Source: a bacterium 1XD8-76 (GTDB lineage Bacteria > Bacillota > Clostridia > Lachnospirales > Lachnospiraceae). Taken from it: a DNA stretch of 64,000 nucleotides. This document shows positions 1 through 8,489 of this stretch, piece after piece. Location: contig RAZE01000018.1 in NCBI GenBank assembly GCA_003611955.1, positions 1 to 64,000 on the forward strand. The letters are read 5' to 3'. The first letter of the stretch is position 1. Each line of letters opens with the position of its first letter. The notes beneath the pieces are model-generated. The model was not told the DNA's origin. It saw only the letters and a program-made list of their open reading frames with translations, and ran no database searches. The translations under genes and the position numbers were made by a program.

Positions 1-72
1 AAAAATACGCTCAGGCAAACCATTTTCATTGCGTTTTGTGCCTTGAGCGAAGCGAAAGGAATGGATATAAAG

Positions 73-1269
73 ATGAACGTACCATTTTTGGATTTAAAAC
101 AGCAATATGAACCCTTATGGAAAGAGATAGAACCCGGGATCCATAAAATATTTGAAGACTGTTCCTTTATCGGGGGCAGTGTAGTACAAAATTTTGAGAG
201 ACAGATGGAAGAATATCTGGGTGTGAAACATGCGATGGGATGCAACAGCGGAACGGATGCGCTGGTGCTTGCCTTGCGGGCCTGTGGCATTAAGCCGGGG
301 GATGAAGTGATCACCACCGCTTTTACTTTTTTTGCTACAGCAGAAGCCATTGCCGTAACAGGAGCAATTCCTGTATTTGTGGATATTAAAGAAAGGGATT
401 ATACGATTGATCCGGAAAAGATTGAAGAGGCAGTGACAGAAAAAACGAAAGCCATTCTTCCGGTGCATATATTCGGCGCACTCTGCGATATGGATGCGAT
501 CATGGAGATCGCGGGGAAGCATGATCTTAAAGTGATTGAGGATGATGCGCAGGCGATAGGAAGTTCCTACAAGGGAAGAAAAGCAGGTACTTTGGGCGAT
601 GTTGGCTGTTTTTCTTTTTATCCGACAAAAAATTTGGGGGGATGCGGGGATGGTGGGATGGTAACAACAAACGATGATGAGTTGGATACTATCCTGAGGG
701 CGCTGCATGAACATGGAGCCGGCAAAAACGGTGCGAAAGCGCTGAAAGCATTACGGGGAGGTTCTGAGGAGCTCAGCAGTCAGGAAAAGGTGACAGATCT
801 GTATGACCCCTTTAAATATTTCAATTATCTGATCGGATATAATTCAAGGCTGGATGCGTTGCAGGCCTGTGTGCTCTCTGTGAAATTAAAGTATCTGGAT
901 GAGTATAACAGAAAACGGAAAAGGATTGCGGAAAAATACAGGGCTGGTATCACAAATAAAGTAGTATTTCCCGAATATGGAGAAGATACGACACCCTGCT
1001 GGCATCAGTTTGTTATTTTATCGGAATATAAGGAAAGCCTGTGCGCTTACCTGGGGGAACATGGAGTGGGATGCGGAACCTTTTATCCGGTGCCGATGCA
1101 CCGGCAGAAAGCGTTTCATGACAGCAACAGCAGAGTGGTGAACAGCAGTCTGCCTACAGCGGAAAAAGTTTCTGCGCAGTCCGTCTGCCTTCCTATATTT
1201 CCGGAGATGAACGATGAACAGGTACAGTATGTGATCGATACGGTAAATCAGTATTATGGGGAAAAATAA
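73..1269 (+). CDS. DegT/DnrJ/EryC1/StrS-family PLP aminotransferase (nucleotide-sugar)
   Basis: This enzyme should aminate a keto nucleotide-sugar using PLP, with glutamate as the usual donor. The reading frame is open to the window edge. I chose ATG 73 because the protein then begins MNVPFLDLKQQY, the family's normal start; AAGGA lies 12 nt upstream, and a TTG at 43 is the alternative. Family landmarks are NSGTDALVLAL (about residues 58-68), the PLP-ring Asp in IEDDAQ (about 155-160), and the Schiff-base Lys in SFYPTKNLGG (about residue 186). An insert of about 30 residues follows HEHGAGK, before the conserved GYNSRLDALQA stretch. It abuts the acetyltransferase gene (stop then ATG), so the pair probably makes an N-acetylated amino sugar, WbpE/WbpD-like. 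The exact sugar cannot be read. Confidence 0.9.
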   Translation: MNVPFLDLKQQYEPLWKEIEPGIHKIFEDCSFIGGSVVQNFERQMEEYLGVKHAMGCNSGTDALVLALRACGIKPGDEVITTAFTFFATAEAIAVTGAIPVFVDIKERDYTIDPEKIEEAVTEKTKAILPVHIFGALCDMDAIMEIAGKHDLKVIEDDAQAIGSSYKGRKAGTLGDVGCFSFYPTKNLGGCGDGGMVTTNDDELDTILRALHEHGAGKNGAKALKALRGGSEELSSQEKVTDLYDPFKYFNYLIGYNSRLDALQACVLSVKLKYLDEYNRKRKRIAEKYRAGITNKVVFPEYGEDTTPCWHQFVILSEYKESLCAYLGEHGVGCGTFYPVPMHRQKAFHDSNSRVVNSSLPTAEKVSAQSVCLPIFPEMNDEQVQYVIDTVNQYYGEK

Positions 1270-1830
1270 ATGAGTAATATATATGTCCATCCGACGGCAG
1301 AAGTAGACAAAGGCGCGATGGTGGGAGACGGCACCAAGATATGGAATCAGGCACAGGTGCGTGAAGGTGCCAGATTGGGAGAGGGATGTGTTGTCAGTAA
1401 AAATGTATACATTGATGAGAATGTCCAGATAGGTTCTCGTGTAAAAATCCAGAATAATGTCAATGTGTATCATGGAGTTACTATTGAGGATGACGTATTT
1501 TTGGGCCCGTCAATGACATTTACCAATGATATGTATCCCAGGGCTTTCAGCCGCGAATGGAAAGTATCAGACACTCTTGTAAAGCGGGGCGCATCTATCG
1601 GAGCAAACGCCTCGATTCGCTGCGGTATTACGATCGGAGAGTATGCAACGATAGGAATCGGCAGTACGGTGGTGAAAGACGTGCCTGCCCATGCATTGGT
1701 TGTCGGGAATCCGGCCAGACAGATCGGATGGGTATGTGAATGCGGTTATAAACTGGATGAATGTGGAAAATGTGTGAATTGTATGAAAGAATATCCTCAG
1801 TACACACAGAATAAAACGAGGGAAGAATGA
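1270..1830 (+). CDS. Left-handed beta-helix (hexapeptide-repeat) sugar N-acetyltransferase, WbpD/WlbB-like
   Basis: Predicted to transfer acetyl from acetyl-CoA to the amino group installed by the preceding aminotransferase. The 186-residue protein is built of imperfect hexapeptide repeats from about residue 5 to 160, including VHPTAEVD, IWNQAQV, IQNNVNVYHGV, FLGPSMTFTND and ASIGANASI. It closes with VVGNPARQIGWVCECG. This arrangement matches the WbpD/WlbB group that acetylates UDP-2-acetamido-3-amino-2,3-dideoxy-glucuronate. The C-terminus has six cysteines (CECG, ECGKCVNC) that could form a small metal site. The ATG directly follows the previous stop with GGGGAAAA as ribosome site, and the next gene overlaps its stop codon. 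Confidence 0.88.
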   Translation: MSNIYVHPTAEVDKGAMVGDGTKIWNQAQVREGARLGEGCVVSKNVYIDENVQIGSRVKIQNNVNVYHGVTIEDDVFLGPSMTFTNDMYPRAFSREWKVSDTLVKRGASIGANASIRCGITIGEYATIGIGSTVVKDVPAHALVVGNPARQIGWVCECGYKLDECGKCVNCMKEYPQYTQNKTREE

Positions 1831-3062
1831 TGAAAAAAATACCGGTGACAAAGCCCTGTTTTACAGAAAAAGAATTACTGCTGGTAAAAGAAGCGATGGA
1901 TTCCGGCTGGGTAGCACAGGGCCCTAAGGTGGCAGAATTTGAAAAAAAGATTGCATTGCATGAGAAGGTGGCGGAGGGTGTGGCGACAACTTCCTGTACA
2001 ACGGCTTTGCATCTTGCCATGAAAGCGCAGGGGATGAAAGAAGGAATGGATGTCATCGCGCCTGCATTTACTTTTGTGGCGACAGAAAATGCCATTGTGG
2101 AGACGGGGGCTGTCCCAGTAATGGTGGATATAAAGCGGGAAACGTTCAACATAGATCCCGAACAGATAGAGATGACAATACAGACGAAATATTGCCGGAA
2201 AAGTGGGAAATTGGTCAATAAAGAGAGTGGCAATATATTATGGGGAATTGTACCAGTTCATGAGTTTGGGCTATGCTGTGAAATAGAGGAGATCAACAGG
2301 ATTGCAGAGAAGTATGAGCTGCAAGTGATTGAGGATGCAGCCTGTGCGCTGGGGGCGAAGATCGGTGAGACTCATCAGGGCGGTTTCGGCAATACTTCCT
2401 GTATCAGTTTCCATCCACGGAAATCCATAACGACCGGGGAAGGCGGTATGATTCTGACAGATGATCCGGAACTTGCGAAACGGATGCGGGAACTAAGAAC
2501 CCATGGAAGTACCGTGTCGGCAGATGCGAGAGACAAAGGGAAAGGATTTTTACTGCCTGAATTTCATGAGGCAGGGTATAATTACCGAATGACGGATATA
2601 CAGGGGGCAATCGGCCTGGCACAGGCGGAAAAGCTGGATGTTATCATCTCGGAGAAAAGAAGAGGGGCCTCTTTATATGATCGTCTGATATCGGATAATC
2701 TGCCGGAGTTTATCACACCGAGAGAACCGGCAGGGTATTTCCACACATATCAATCCTATGTGTGTATGCTGGATCTTGCAACCTTAAAACTGCAGGGTAC
2801 GGCGGAAGGCGGCATATTCCGGAATGAATTATTGCAGAGACTGGAAGATAAGGGGATTGCAACAAGGCAGGGAACACATGCAGTGCATATGCTGGACTAT
2901 TACAAAAACAGATTTGATTATGAACCGGAAGATTTTCCAGTGGCTTATGCATGTGATCATTTATCCATTACACTTCCGCTGTATGCAGGAATCACGGAAG
3001 AAGATCAGAAATATGTTGTAGATATGATACGAAAAACAATAGACGAAATGGGAGAAAAGTAA
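1827..3062 (+). CDS. DegT/DnrJ/EryC1/StrS-family PLP aminotransferase, second copy
   Basis: A second sugar aminotransferase, only distantly similar to the one at 73-1269. Visible motifs are TTSCTTALHLAMKA (about 54-67), IEDAACALGA (about 168-177) and SFHPRKSITTGEGG, with the Schiff-base Lys near residue 199. The FHPRK..TTGEGG form is typical of enzymes acting on 4-keto-6-deoxy UDP or dTDP sugars (PglE/LegC/ArnB style). An insertion near residues 121-137 (containing CRKSGKLVNKESG) splits the region before the VPVHEFG strand. The start overlaps the acetyltransferase stop (ATGATGA), implying translational coupling. Two aminotransferases with one acetyltransferase and one formyltransferase suggest a diamino sugar or two amino sugars. 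Confidence 0.9.
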   Translation: MMKKIPVTKPCFTEKELLLVKEAMDSGWVAQGPKVAEFEKKIALHEKVAEGVATTSCTTALHLAMKAQGMKEGMDVIAPAFTFVATENAIVETGAVPVMVDIKRETFNIDPEQIEMTIQTKYCRKSGKLVNKESGNILWGIVPVHEFGLCCEIEEINRIAEKYELQVIEDAACALGAKIGETHQGGFGNTSCISFHPRKSITTGEGGMILTDDPELAKRMRELRTHGSTVSADARDKGKGFLLPEFHEAGYNYRMTDIQGAIGLAQAEKLDVIISEKRRGASLYDRLISDNLPEFITPREPAGYFHTYQSYVCMLDLATLKLQGTAEGGIFRNELLQRLEDKGIATRQGTHAVHMLDYYKNRFDYEPEDFPVAYACDHLSITLPLYAGITEEDQKYVVDMIRKTIDEMGEK

Positions 3063-3063
3063 G

Positions 3064-4026
3064 ATGCCGGATATTCAGGGAAAACATGTGTTAGTGACAG
3101 GCGGAGCCGGGTTCATCGGAAGTCATTTATGTGATGCTTTGTTGGAAAAAGGTGCAGGTAAAGTTGTCTGTGTTGATAATTTCTTTTTGGGAAAAATGGA
3201 AAATATTGAAGATGCTTTAAAATCGGACAGGTTTCAGCTATACAGGGACGATGCCAGAAATTTTGGTGTCATGCAGGCAGTTATGGAAAAGGAAGATATA
3301 GAAGTTGTTTTTAATTTGGCAACAATAGCGCTCAACTATTCCTTCTTTAATCCGTTGGATGCCTATATGGTGAATGTTTCCCTGGCTAACACTCTGATGG
3401 AACTTATGAAATCAGGCGCCTTTAAAACTTTGATACACACATCTTCGTCGGAGGCTTATGGCACTGCGAAGTATTCGCCAATGGATGAGAATCATCCGAT
3501 AGACCCTACGACACCTTACGCAGCAGGAAAAGCGGCAGCAGATTTGATGATTCAGAGTTTTATGAAAGTATTGGATATCGATGCAGCAATCGTCAGGCCG
3601 TTTAATAATTATGGCCCGAGACAGAATGCGGAAGGGCCTCTGGCAGGAATCATACCGGCGACTGCCATACGGATCAAAGACGGCGGAAGGCCAATTGTGA
3701 ATGGGGATGGAGAACAGACGAGAGATTTCCTATATGTGAAAGATACCGTTTGGGGGTTGATCATGGCATATGAACAGGAAGCTTCCCGTGGACAGGTTAT
3801 CAATCTCGGCTCAGGGAAGGATATTTCCATGAATTCTTTACTGCGAGGGATTTGTGATTACATGGGATATACAGGAGAATGGGAGCACAGAGAGGAGAGG
3901 ACAAGTGATGTCAAAAAGCTTTGTGCGGATATAAGGAAAGCAAGACGGCTTCTTGGGTTTGAGCCGCAGATGACATATGAGGATGGTATTATAGAAACAT
4001 TGGATTGGTATAAGGGTGTGTTGTAA
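3064..4026 (+). CDS. NAD(P)-dependent nucleotide-sugar epimerase/dehydratase (extended SDR)
   Basis: A 320-residue extended short-chain dehydrogenase. The Rossmann dinucleotide motif GGAGFIG lies at residues 13-19, the catalytic Ser within SSS at 127-129, and YAAGK (Tyr152, Lys156) completes the active site. RPFNNYGPRQ and the GDGEQTRDFLYVKD strand are typical of GalE/RmlB/WbpP-like sugar enzymes. It could be a 4,6-dehydratase or a 4-epimerase; the sequence does not decide. GGAGAAAAG sits just upstream of the ATG, 1 nt after the preceding stop, so it belongs to the same operon. It probably acts on the nucleotide-sugar that the neighbouring aminotransferases and formyltransferase use. Confidence 0.88.
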   Translation: MPDIQGKHVLVTGGAGFIGSHLCDALLEKGAGKVVCVDNFFLGKMENIEDALKSDRFQLYRDDARNFGVMQAVMEKEDIEVVFNLATIALNYSFFNPLDAYMVNVSLANTLMELMKSGAFKTLIHTSSSEAYGTAKYSPMDENHPIDPTTPYAAGKAAADLMIQSFMKVLDIDAAIVRPFNNYGPRQNAEGPLAGIIPATAIRIKDGGRPIVNGDGEQTRDFLYVKDTVWGLIMAYEQEASRGQVINLGSGKDISMNSLLRGICDYMGYTGEWEHREERTSDVKKLCADIRKARRLLGFEPQMTYEDGIIETLDWYKGVL

Positions 4027-4037
4027 AGGAAAAGGTC

Positions 4038-4958
4038 ATGTTAGAAAGGGTCGTTTTTATCGGGAGTAAAGAGTTAGGATTTGCAGTGCTTAGGGAAATA
4101 AGCAGGCAGTTCCCAGATAAGTTAAAAGCGTGTATCACAATAGATGATTCGGGTGATGATCGGAGCCATTTGGCAAGGTTTAAGGCATACTGCAGTGAGT
4201 ATCATCTGCCGTTGCACATTTTAAGCGGAAAATGTGACATAAGATACCAGATAAAGGAATATAGCCCGGACATATGTATTGTTGTAGGATGGTATTATCT
4301 GATAGATTCTGGACTTTTAAAACAGGTAAAAGGGGGATTTATAGGTATCCATAATTCTTTGTTGCCGAAATACCGCGGTTTTGCTCCACTTGTCTGGCAA
4401 TTAATTAACGGCGAGAAAAAGGTTGGTTTTTCTGTTTTTTCATTTGATGACGGACTGGATACAGGGGATATATTTTATCAGGAAGAAATAGAGATATCGG
4501 AAAAAGACTATATAGGGGATGTACTTTCAATAATTGAGGAAAAAATCCTGATATTTTTTAAAAACTACTATAGAAACTTGTTGGAAGAAACTCTGATAAG
4601 ACATGTGCAGAAAGATACAGGTGCTTCTTATTGTGGAAAAAGGGTGGAAAGTGATGGGAGAATAAATTGGGAATGGAACAGCACTCAAATATACAATTTT
4701 ATAAGAGCACAATCTGCTCCATACCCTGGGGCTTATACTACTTATAAGGGGAAAAGAATAATCCTATGGAAGGCAGAAGTGTTCGAGGCGGACATATACG
4801 GATCACCGGGGCAGATTGGCGTGATTGATAAAAAAAGGGAAAAAATCATAATTGTTTGTGGAGAAAATACAGGTTTGACTATTGATGAAATAGAGGTAGA
4901 GCAGAAAAAGATGAAAGCAGTAGATTATATACAATCATTGAGGATAAAAGTAGAGTAA
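4038..4958 (+). CDS. Sugar N-formyltransferase-like protein (methionyl-tRNA formyltransferase fold)
   Basis: Likely transfers formyl from N10-formyltetrahydrofolate to an amino group on a nucleotide-linked sugar, as ArnA, VioF and WlaRD do. The N-terminal domain (about 1-185) carries HNSLLPKYRG (about 105-114) and the Asp of DTGDI (about 141-145). The C-terminal domain (about 195-306), with SYCGKRVESDGRINW, resembles the FMT/ArnA C-terminal domain. In characterised enzymes the core reads N-x-H-x-S-LLP. Here the position two before the His is Gly (GIHNSLLP), so the usual catalytic Asn is absent, although an Asn follows the His. An AAAGGAAAAGG ribosome site precedes the ATG. Its place after two aminotransferases supports a formamido-sugar product. 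Confidence 0.85.
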   Translation: MLERVVFIGSKELGFAVLREISRQFPDKLKACITIDDSGDDRSHLARFKAYCSEYHLPLHILSGKCDIRYQIKEYSPDICIVVGWYYLIDSGLLKQVKGGFIGIHNSLLPKYRGFAPLVWQLINGEKKVGFSVFSFDDGLDTGDIFYQEEIEISEKDYIGDVLSIIEEKILIFFKNYYRNLLEETLIRHVQKDTGASYCGKRVESDGRINWEWNSTQIYNFIRAQSAPYPGAYTTYKGKRIILWKAEVFEADIYGSPGQIGVIDKKREKIIIVCGENTGLTIDEIEVEQKKMKAVDYIQSLRIKVE

Positions 4959-5009
4959 CTAATGAATTGTCCTTTACAAGGGGAAAGAAAGGGTTCTGTG
5001 AATAGAATA

Positions 5010-5969
5010 ATGAGGGAATTGAATGGAATATCAGTGGTTGTACCTTTTTTAAATGAAGAAGATGGCATCCGCAAATTTTGTAATACTATTGATAAGTATG
5101 CAGAAAAATTTGACTTTTTTTTAGAATTAATTTTTGTGGATGATGGTTCCACAGATTCCTCAGTGGAGATACTGAAACAGTGTGCCTTTCAAAATATCAA
5201 ACAGGTGAAACTGGTTAAATTTTCTAAAAATTTTGGCTCACATGCTGCAATAAGGGCGGGATTACAGTATGCATCTTATGAGATAAGCACGTGGCTCGGC
5301 AGTGATCTGCAGGAACCACTGGAACTGCTGGAGTTATCTTATGAGAAAATACGTGAAGGATATAATGCGGTATATATAGAAAAGAAGAGCATTAAGGTAT
5401 CGAAAGCAAACAGGATATTTTCCAGAATATATTCATGGATGATGAGAAAATATGCTGTCGAAAGTTATTCTTCCGGAGGTATAAGTACAATAGTTTTTGA
5501 TGCAAAGGTGAGAAAATATCTGAATGAAAATATGGAAGCTAATTCTTCCATCATGTTGCAGGCGATGGACGCGGGTTTCAAGAGTACCGTATTGTCCATG
5601 GATTTTCATGAGCGGAGTGCAGGGGTTTCAAAGTGGACTTTGTCTAAAAAGATGAAACTATTTATAGACTCTTTTGTGGCATTTTCATTTGCTCCGATTC
5701 GTTTAGTGAGTATAGTAGGAGTATTTATATTTTGTATTGGAGTTGTAATTGGGATATCCACAATTGTCAACAAACTGATAAATCCTAATGTGCCGGTAGG
5801 TTATTCTACCCTTGCCAGTATTACGGCTTTGGGCTTTGGGATTACGAATATCTCATTGGGCATCATAGCGGAATATTTATGGAGGACCTATGATGCGGCG
5901 AGAAAGCGTCCGGTGTTTATTGTATCGGATGTTGTGACAATTAAAGAGTGTGAATCTGATACACAATGA
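5010..5969 (+). CDS. GT2 glycosyltransferase, polyprenyl-phosphate sugar synthase type (DPM1/GtrB/ArnC-like)
   Basis: Predicted to move a sugar from a nucleotide donor onto undecaprenyl phosphate at the inner face of the membrane. The GT-A domain starts at ISVVVPFLNEEDG, followed by the FVDDGSTDSS metal/nucleotide motif and LGSDLQEP. Two hydrophobic segments near the C-terminus (LVSIVGVFIFCIGVVIGIS and a second near TALGFGITNISLGI) are the membrane anchors typical of GtrB. The frame is open from 4962. GTG 4998 has AAAGGG 4 nt upstream and ATG 5010 has it 16 nt upstream, so the exact start is uncertain. It ends the 1-6 kb operon and may charge the lipid carrier with the modified sugar made there. 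Confidence 0.88.
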   Translation: MRELNGISVVVPFLNEEDGIRKFCNTIDKYAEKFDFFLELIFVDDGSTDSSVEILKQCAFQNIKQVKLVKFSKNFGSHAAIRAGLQYASYEISTWLGSDLQEPLELLELSYEKIREGYNAVYIEKKSIKVSKANRIFSRIYSWMMRKYAVESYSSGGISTIVFDAKVRKYLNENMEANSSIMLQAMDAGFKSTVLSMDFHERSAGVSKWTLSKKMKLFIDSFVAFSFAPIRLVSIVGVFIFCIGVVIGISTIVNKLINPNVPVGYSTLASITALGFGITNISLGIIAEYLWRTYDAARKRPVFIVSDVVTIKECESDTQ

Positions 5970-5974
5970 TGCGG

Positions 5975-7435
5975 TCAATCTGAGAATGAATGGTGCGTAA
6001 TAAAATCAGATAACATATTGATGCTGAAAGCGGCTCCCACGGCAAACCATGGCATTTGGTTATAAAGCTGTCTGTTGTTTGTCTCCCAGAAAAACAAAAA
6101 GAGTATGAGTCCGATGATATCGGCCATAATCGCTTTCGATAAATTGTGGCCAGAGAACTCTGATCTGTGAAAGAGAAGCATAAGCAGTCCGCTGCACCAG
6201 AGCAGGAGCAGCATGACATAGTAATAGGGAGAGAAAATAGCAACAACATAAGTATTATAGGTTCCGGTCGGATCAAAAATAGACCAGGTTTTTTTAGACA
6301 CATATTCGTTTAATCCGAAAAGTCCGTTGGCAAAATTCACCTGTGTTTTATCCAGTATCCGTTCCGCATTCCAAAGGTTCTGCCGGTGTTCACGGATATA
6401 AAGATTTCCGAATTCTTTGCGCTCTGTAAAAGAGTCCATTTCAAAAAAAGGCACTGCGAGGGAGTCCATATTTTCATCGTAGGTGCCGTCTTTTGTCATT
6501 CCAATGCAGATCCAGTATTGCCAGGGCATTTTATAAGATTCCAGATAAGTCTGGTGGGGCATAAAATGAACAGAAAACCGAAATAAAACGATGATGCAAA
6601 GAGCTGTTCCGAAAGATAGGAGTATTCTCTTCCAATATGTTTGAAAAGCGCTCAGTACAAGCTGCACCAGCCATAACCCTAAAATGATAAAACAAGCGGT
6701 AGGCTTTAATAAATAGGAAACGCCGATGCAGATACCGCTGATGTAATAAGGAAGCGGAGAATGTTTTTTCTTTGAAAAATAAAGTGCCATACCAATTACT
6801 GAGAAAAACATGCTTGCGGAATCCGAGTAAGCATAAAAAACACTTCCCCATATGGGGATAAATCCCATATAAAGCAGAAGCGCCATCCAACGGACAACAA
6901 CATTCTTTTTAAGTTCAGGAAAACCACTGCTGATCAGATAGTAGATGCCATAGCCTGTGCCTGTTAATAATATAGTATTAAAAACAGCAAGGGAATATTG
7001 CACATCCGTTACACCGAGAAGATATCCAAGCTTGGCGACTGGAGCAAACAGATAGAATAGAGAAAGGTTATTTTCCCATCTGGCAAAATAGGACCAGTCG
7101 GGAGAATTTTCATTGACCCAATCGGTTAAAAATGAATGAATATACCAGTAATCGCTTGCCGGCTCCCCTTTTATGTAATTGCCAAATAAAAACAGAACAA
7201 CGCCCCAGAGAAAAAGAAAGAAGATTACCCATTTATTGCTTATTAAAGAGAGCTTGTCATTCCATTTATTCAGCAGAAAGAAGAGCATAAAAAACAGGAA
7301 TAGCCAGAAAAACGAAACTGCCAAGATGTAAAGAAAAGGTATATGATGAAAAGTGCCGGTGAAGCAAATCAATAAAATAAAACCTGATAACAGAAGAAAA
7401 AAAGATAGAAAAATCTGATTTAGGTAAGACTTCAT
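5975..7435 (-). CDS. Polytopic membrane protein, GT-C/GT39-like glycosyltransferase
   Basis: A 486-residue protein with about 10-11 hydrophobic segments. An acidic loop follows the first segments (PASDYWYIHSFL) and a long extracytoplasmic loop lies around residues 290-370. This is the outline of GT-C enzymes, which transfer sugars from polyprenyl-phosphate donors on the outer membrane face. The GtrB-type enzyme encoded convergently (stops 5 bp apart) would be a natural donor-maker. It starts at ATG 7435 behind GAAAGGG and a good sigma-A-like promoter on this strand (7490-7518). It is transcribed alone. The GT-C role is inferred from topology and context. Confidence 0.68.
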   Translation of the reverse strand: MKSYLNQIFLSFFLLLSGFILLICFTGTFHHIPFLYILAVSFFWLFLFFMLFFLLNKWNDKLSLISNKWVIFFLFLWGVVLFLFGNYIKGEPASDYWYIHSFLTDWVNENSPDWSYFARWENNLSLFYLFAPVAKLGYLLGVTDVQYSLAVFNTILLTGTGYGIYYLISSGFPELKKNVVVRWMALLLYMGFIPIWGSVFYAYSDSASMFFSVIGMALYFSKKKHSPLPYYISGICIGVSYLLKPTACFIILGLWLVQLVLSAFQTYWKRILLSFGTALCIIVLFRFSVHFMPHQTYLESYKMPWQYWICIGMTKDGTYDENMDSLAVPFFEMDSFTERKEFGNLYIREHRQNLWNAERILDKTQVNFANGLFGLNEYVSKKTWSIFDPTGTYNTYVVAIFSPYYYVMLLLLWCSGLLMLLFHRSEFSGHNLSKAIMADIIGLILFLFFWETNNRQLYNQMPWFAVGAAFSINMLSDFITHHSFSD

Positions 7436-7489
7436 TTTGAAATTCGCCCTTTCTTTTCAACGATATTCTGTTGATGGAATATTTTTCGT

Positions 7490-7518
7490 AGTATAGCATA
7501 GTTTTTGAAAACAAACAA
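7490..7518 (-). promoter_or_regulatory. Sigma-A-type promoter for the minus-strand membrane protein gene
   Basis: Read on the minus strand, TTGTTT (7518-7513) is separated by exactly 17 bp from TATACT (7495-7490). A TG dinucleotide one base before the -10 gives an extended -10 element. The ATG lies about 55 nt downstream. Promoter strength is inferred from the match alone. Confidence 0.6.
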
Positions 7519-7521
7519 GGG

Positions 7522-7561
7522 ACGCTTCCACCTTGCAAGCGTTTCGTTTCCGTGGTATTTT
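7522..7561 (+). promoter_or_regulatory. Putative promoter with overlapping palindrome upstream of rmlD
   Basis: TTGCAA (7533-7538), a 17-bp spacer and TATTTT (7556-7561) make a moderate promoter candidate for the rmlD operon. The inverted repeat ACGCTT (7522-7527) / AAGCGT (7537-7542), with a 9-bp gap, overlaps the -35 box and could be an operator. The divergent promoter for the minus-strand gene lies within 50 bp, so both could share a regulator. Confidence 0.35.
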
Positions 7562-7625
7562 TAATAGAGGCAGAAATTACTCGCGTGGTGAGTTAGATAA
7601 GGAAAATAAAACGGGAGAAATCAAA

Positions 7626-8489
7626 ATGAAAAAGATCATGATAACCGGTTGCAACGGTCAGTTGGGCAGAGCGTTGAATCACTTGTATGAAAAGGAGCAG
7701 CGAACCACGATCATCAATACGGATGTATTTCCGGGAGAGGGAATCACTCCTCTGGATATCACGGATGTAAACAATGTGCTTTCGTTTGTCAGAGAGATAA
7801 AACCGGATGCCATTATCAACTGTGCGGCGCACACCAATGTGGACAAGTGTGAGACGGATATCGATAACGCCTATAAGATCAACGCGATCGGCCCGCGCAA
7901 TTTGAGTATTGCGGCTGCAGAGATCGGGGCGAAACTGATGCATGTGTCCACAGACTATGTGTTTCCGGGGACAGAAAACAGAGCGCTCACAGAGTTTGAT
8001 CAGACAGGGCCCGTCAGCGTATACGGAAAGACAAAGTTGGCAGGAGAAAACTTCGTGCGGGATTTTGGCGACAAATATTTTATTGTCAGGACGGCATGGC
8101 TTTACGGGGACGGCAGAAATTTTGTGAAGACGATGTTGCGGCTGTCGGAAGAACATGAGGAAATAGGGGTTGTAAAAGATCAGTTTGGTTCGCCTACCAG
8201 TGCAGCAGAACTGGCAAAAGCGATCCGATATCTGCTTCCCACGGAAAACTATGGGCTTTTTCACGGAACCTGTGAGGGGAGCTGCAGCTGGGCGGAGTTT
8301 ACCTCGGAGATTTTCCGGCTGGCTGGAAAAGATACGAAGGTGAACTATATTACGACGGAAGAATTCGGCTCGCCCGCAAAGCGGCCGGCGTACTCCATAT
8401 TGGATAATTATATGCTGCGTCTGACCACAGATTTTACATTTGCGCCTTGGCAGGATGCCATAGCGGAATTTATGCGGGGGAAAGTATGA
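7626..8489 (+). CDS. rmlD: dTDP-4-dehydrorhamnose reductase
   Basis: Reduces dTDP-4-keto-L-rhamnose to dTDP-L-rhamnose, the last step of that nucleotide-sugar pathway. The 287-residue protein starts MKKIMITGCNGQLG, a GxxGQLG Rossmann motif diagnostic of RfbD/RmlD. It carries STDYVFPG (about 115-122), the YGKTK active site (about 136-140) and RTAWLYG (about 156-162), all standard for the family. I chose ATG 7626, preceded by GGGAGAAA, over the upstream open frame beginning at 7533. The stop overlaps the next start (ATGA), so rmlD and the fucokinase-like gene are coupled. No rmlA, rmlB or rmlC was recognised in the window; they would have to lie elsewhere. Confidence 0.9.
   Translation: MKKIMITGCNGQLGRALNHLYEKEQRTTIINTDVFPGEGITPLDITDVNNVLSFVREIKPDAIINCAAHTNVDKCETDIDNAYKINAIGPRNLSIAAAEIGAKLMHVSTDYVFPGTENRALTEFDQTGPVSVYGKTKLAGENFVRDFGDKYFIVRTAWLYGDGRNFVKTMLRLSEEHEEIGVVKDQFGSPTSAAELAKAIRYLLPTENYGLFHGTCEGSCSWAEFTSEIFRLAGKDTKVNYITTEEFGSPAKRPAYSILDNYMLRLTTDFTFAPWQDAIAEFMRGKV

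Noticed and set aside
43..72. N-terminal extension of the first aminotransferase from TTG 43 or from beyond the window edge
   Set aside because: The family begins at the MNVPFLDL motif; upstream codons show no conserved features, although the open frame means an edge effect cannot be fully excluded.
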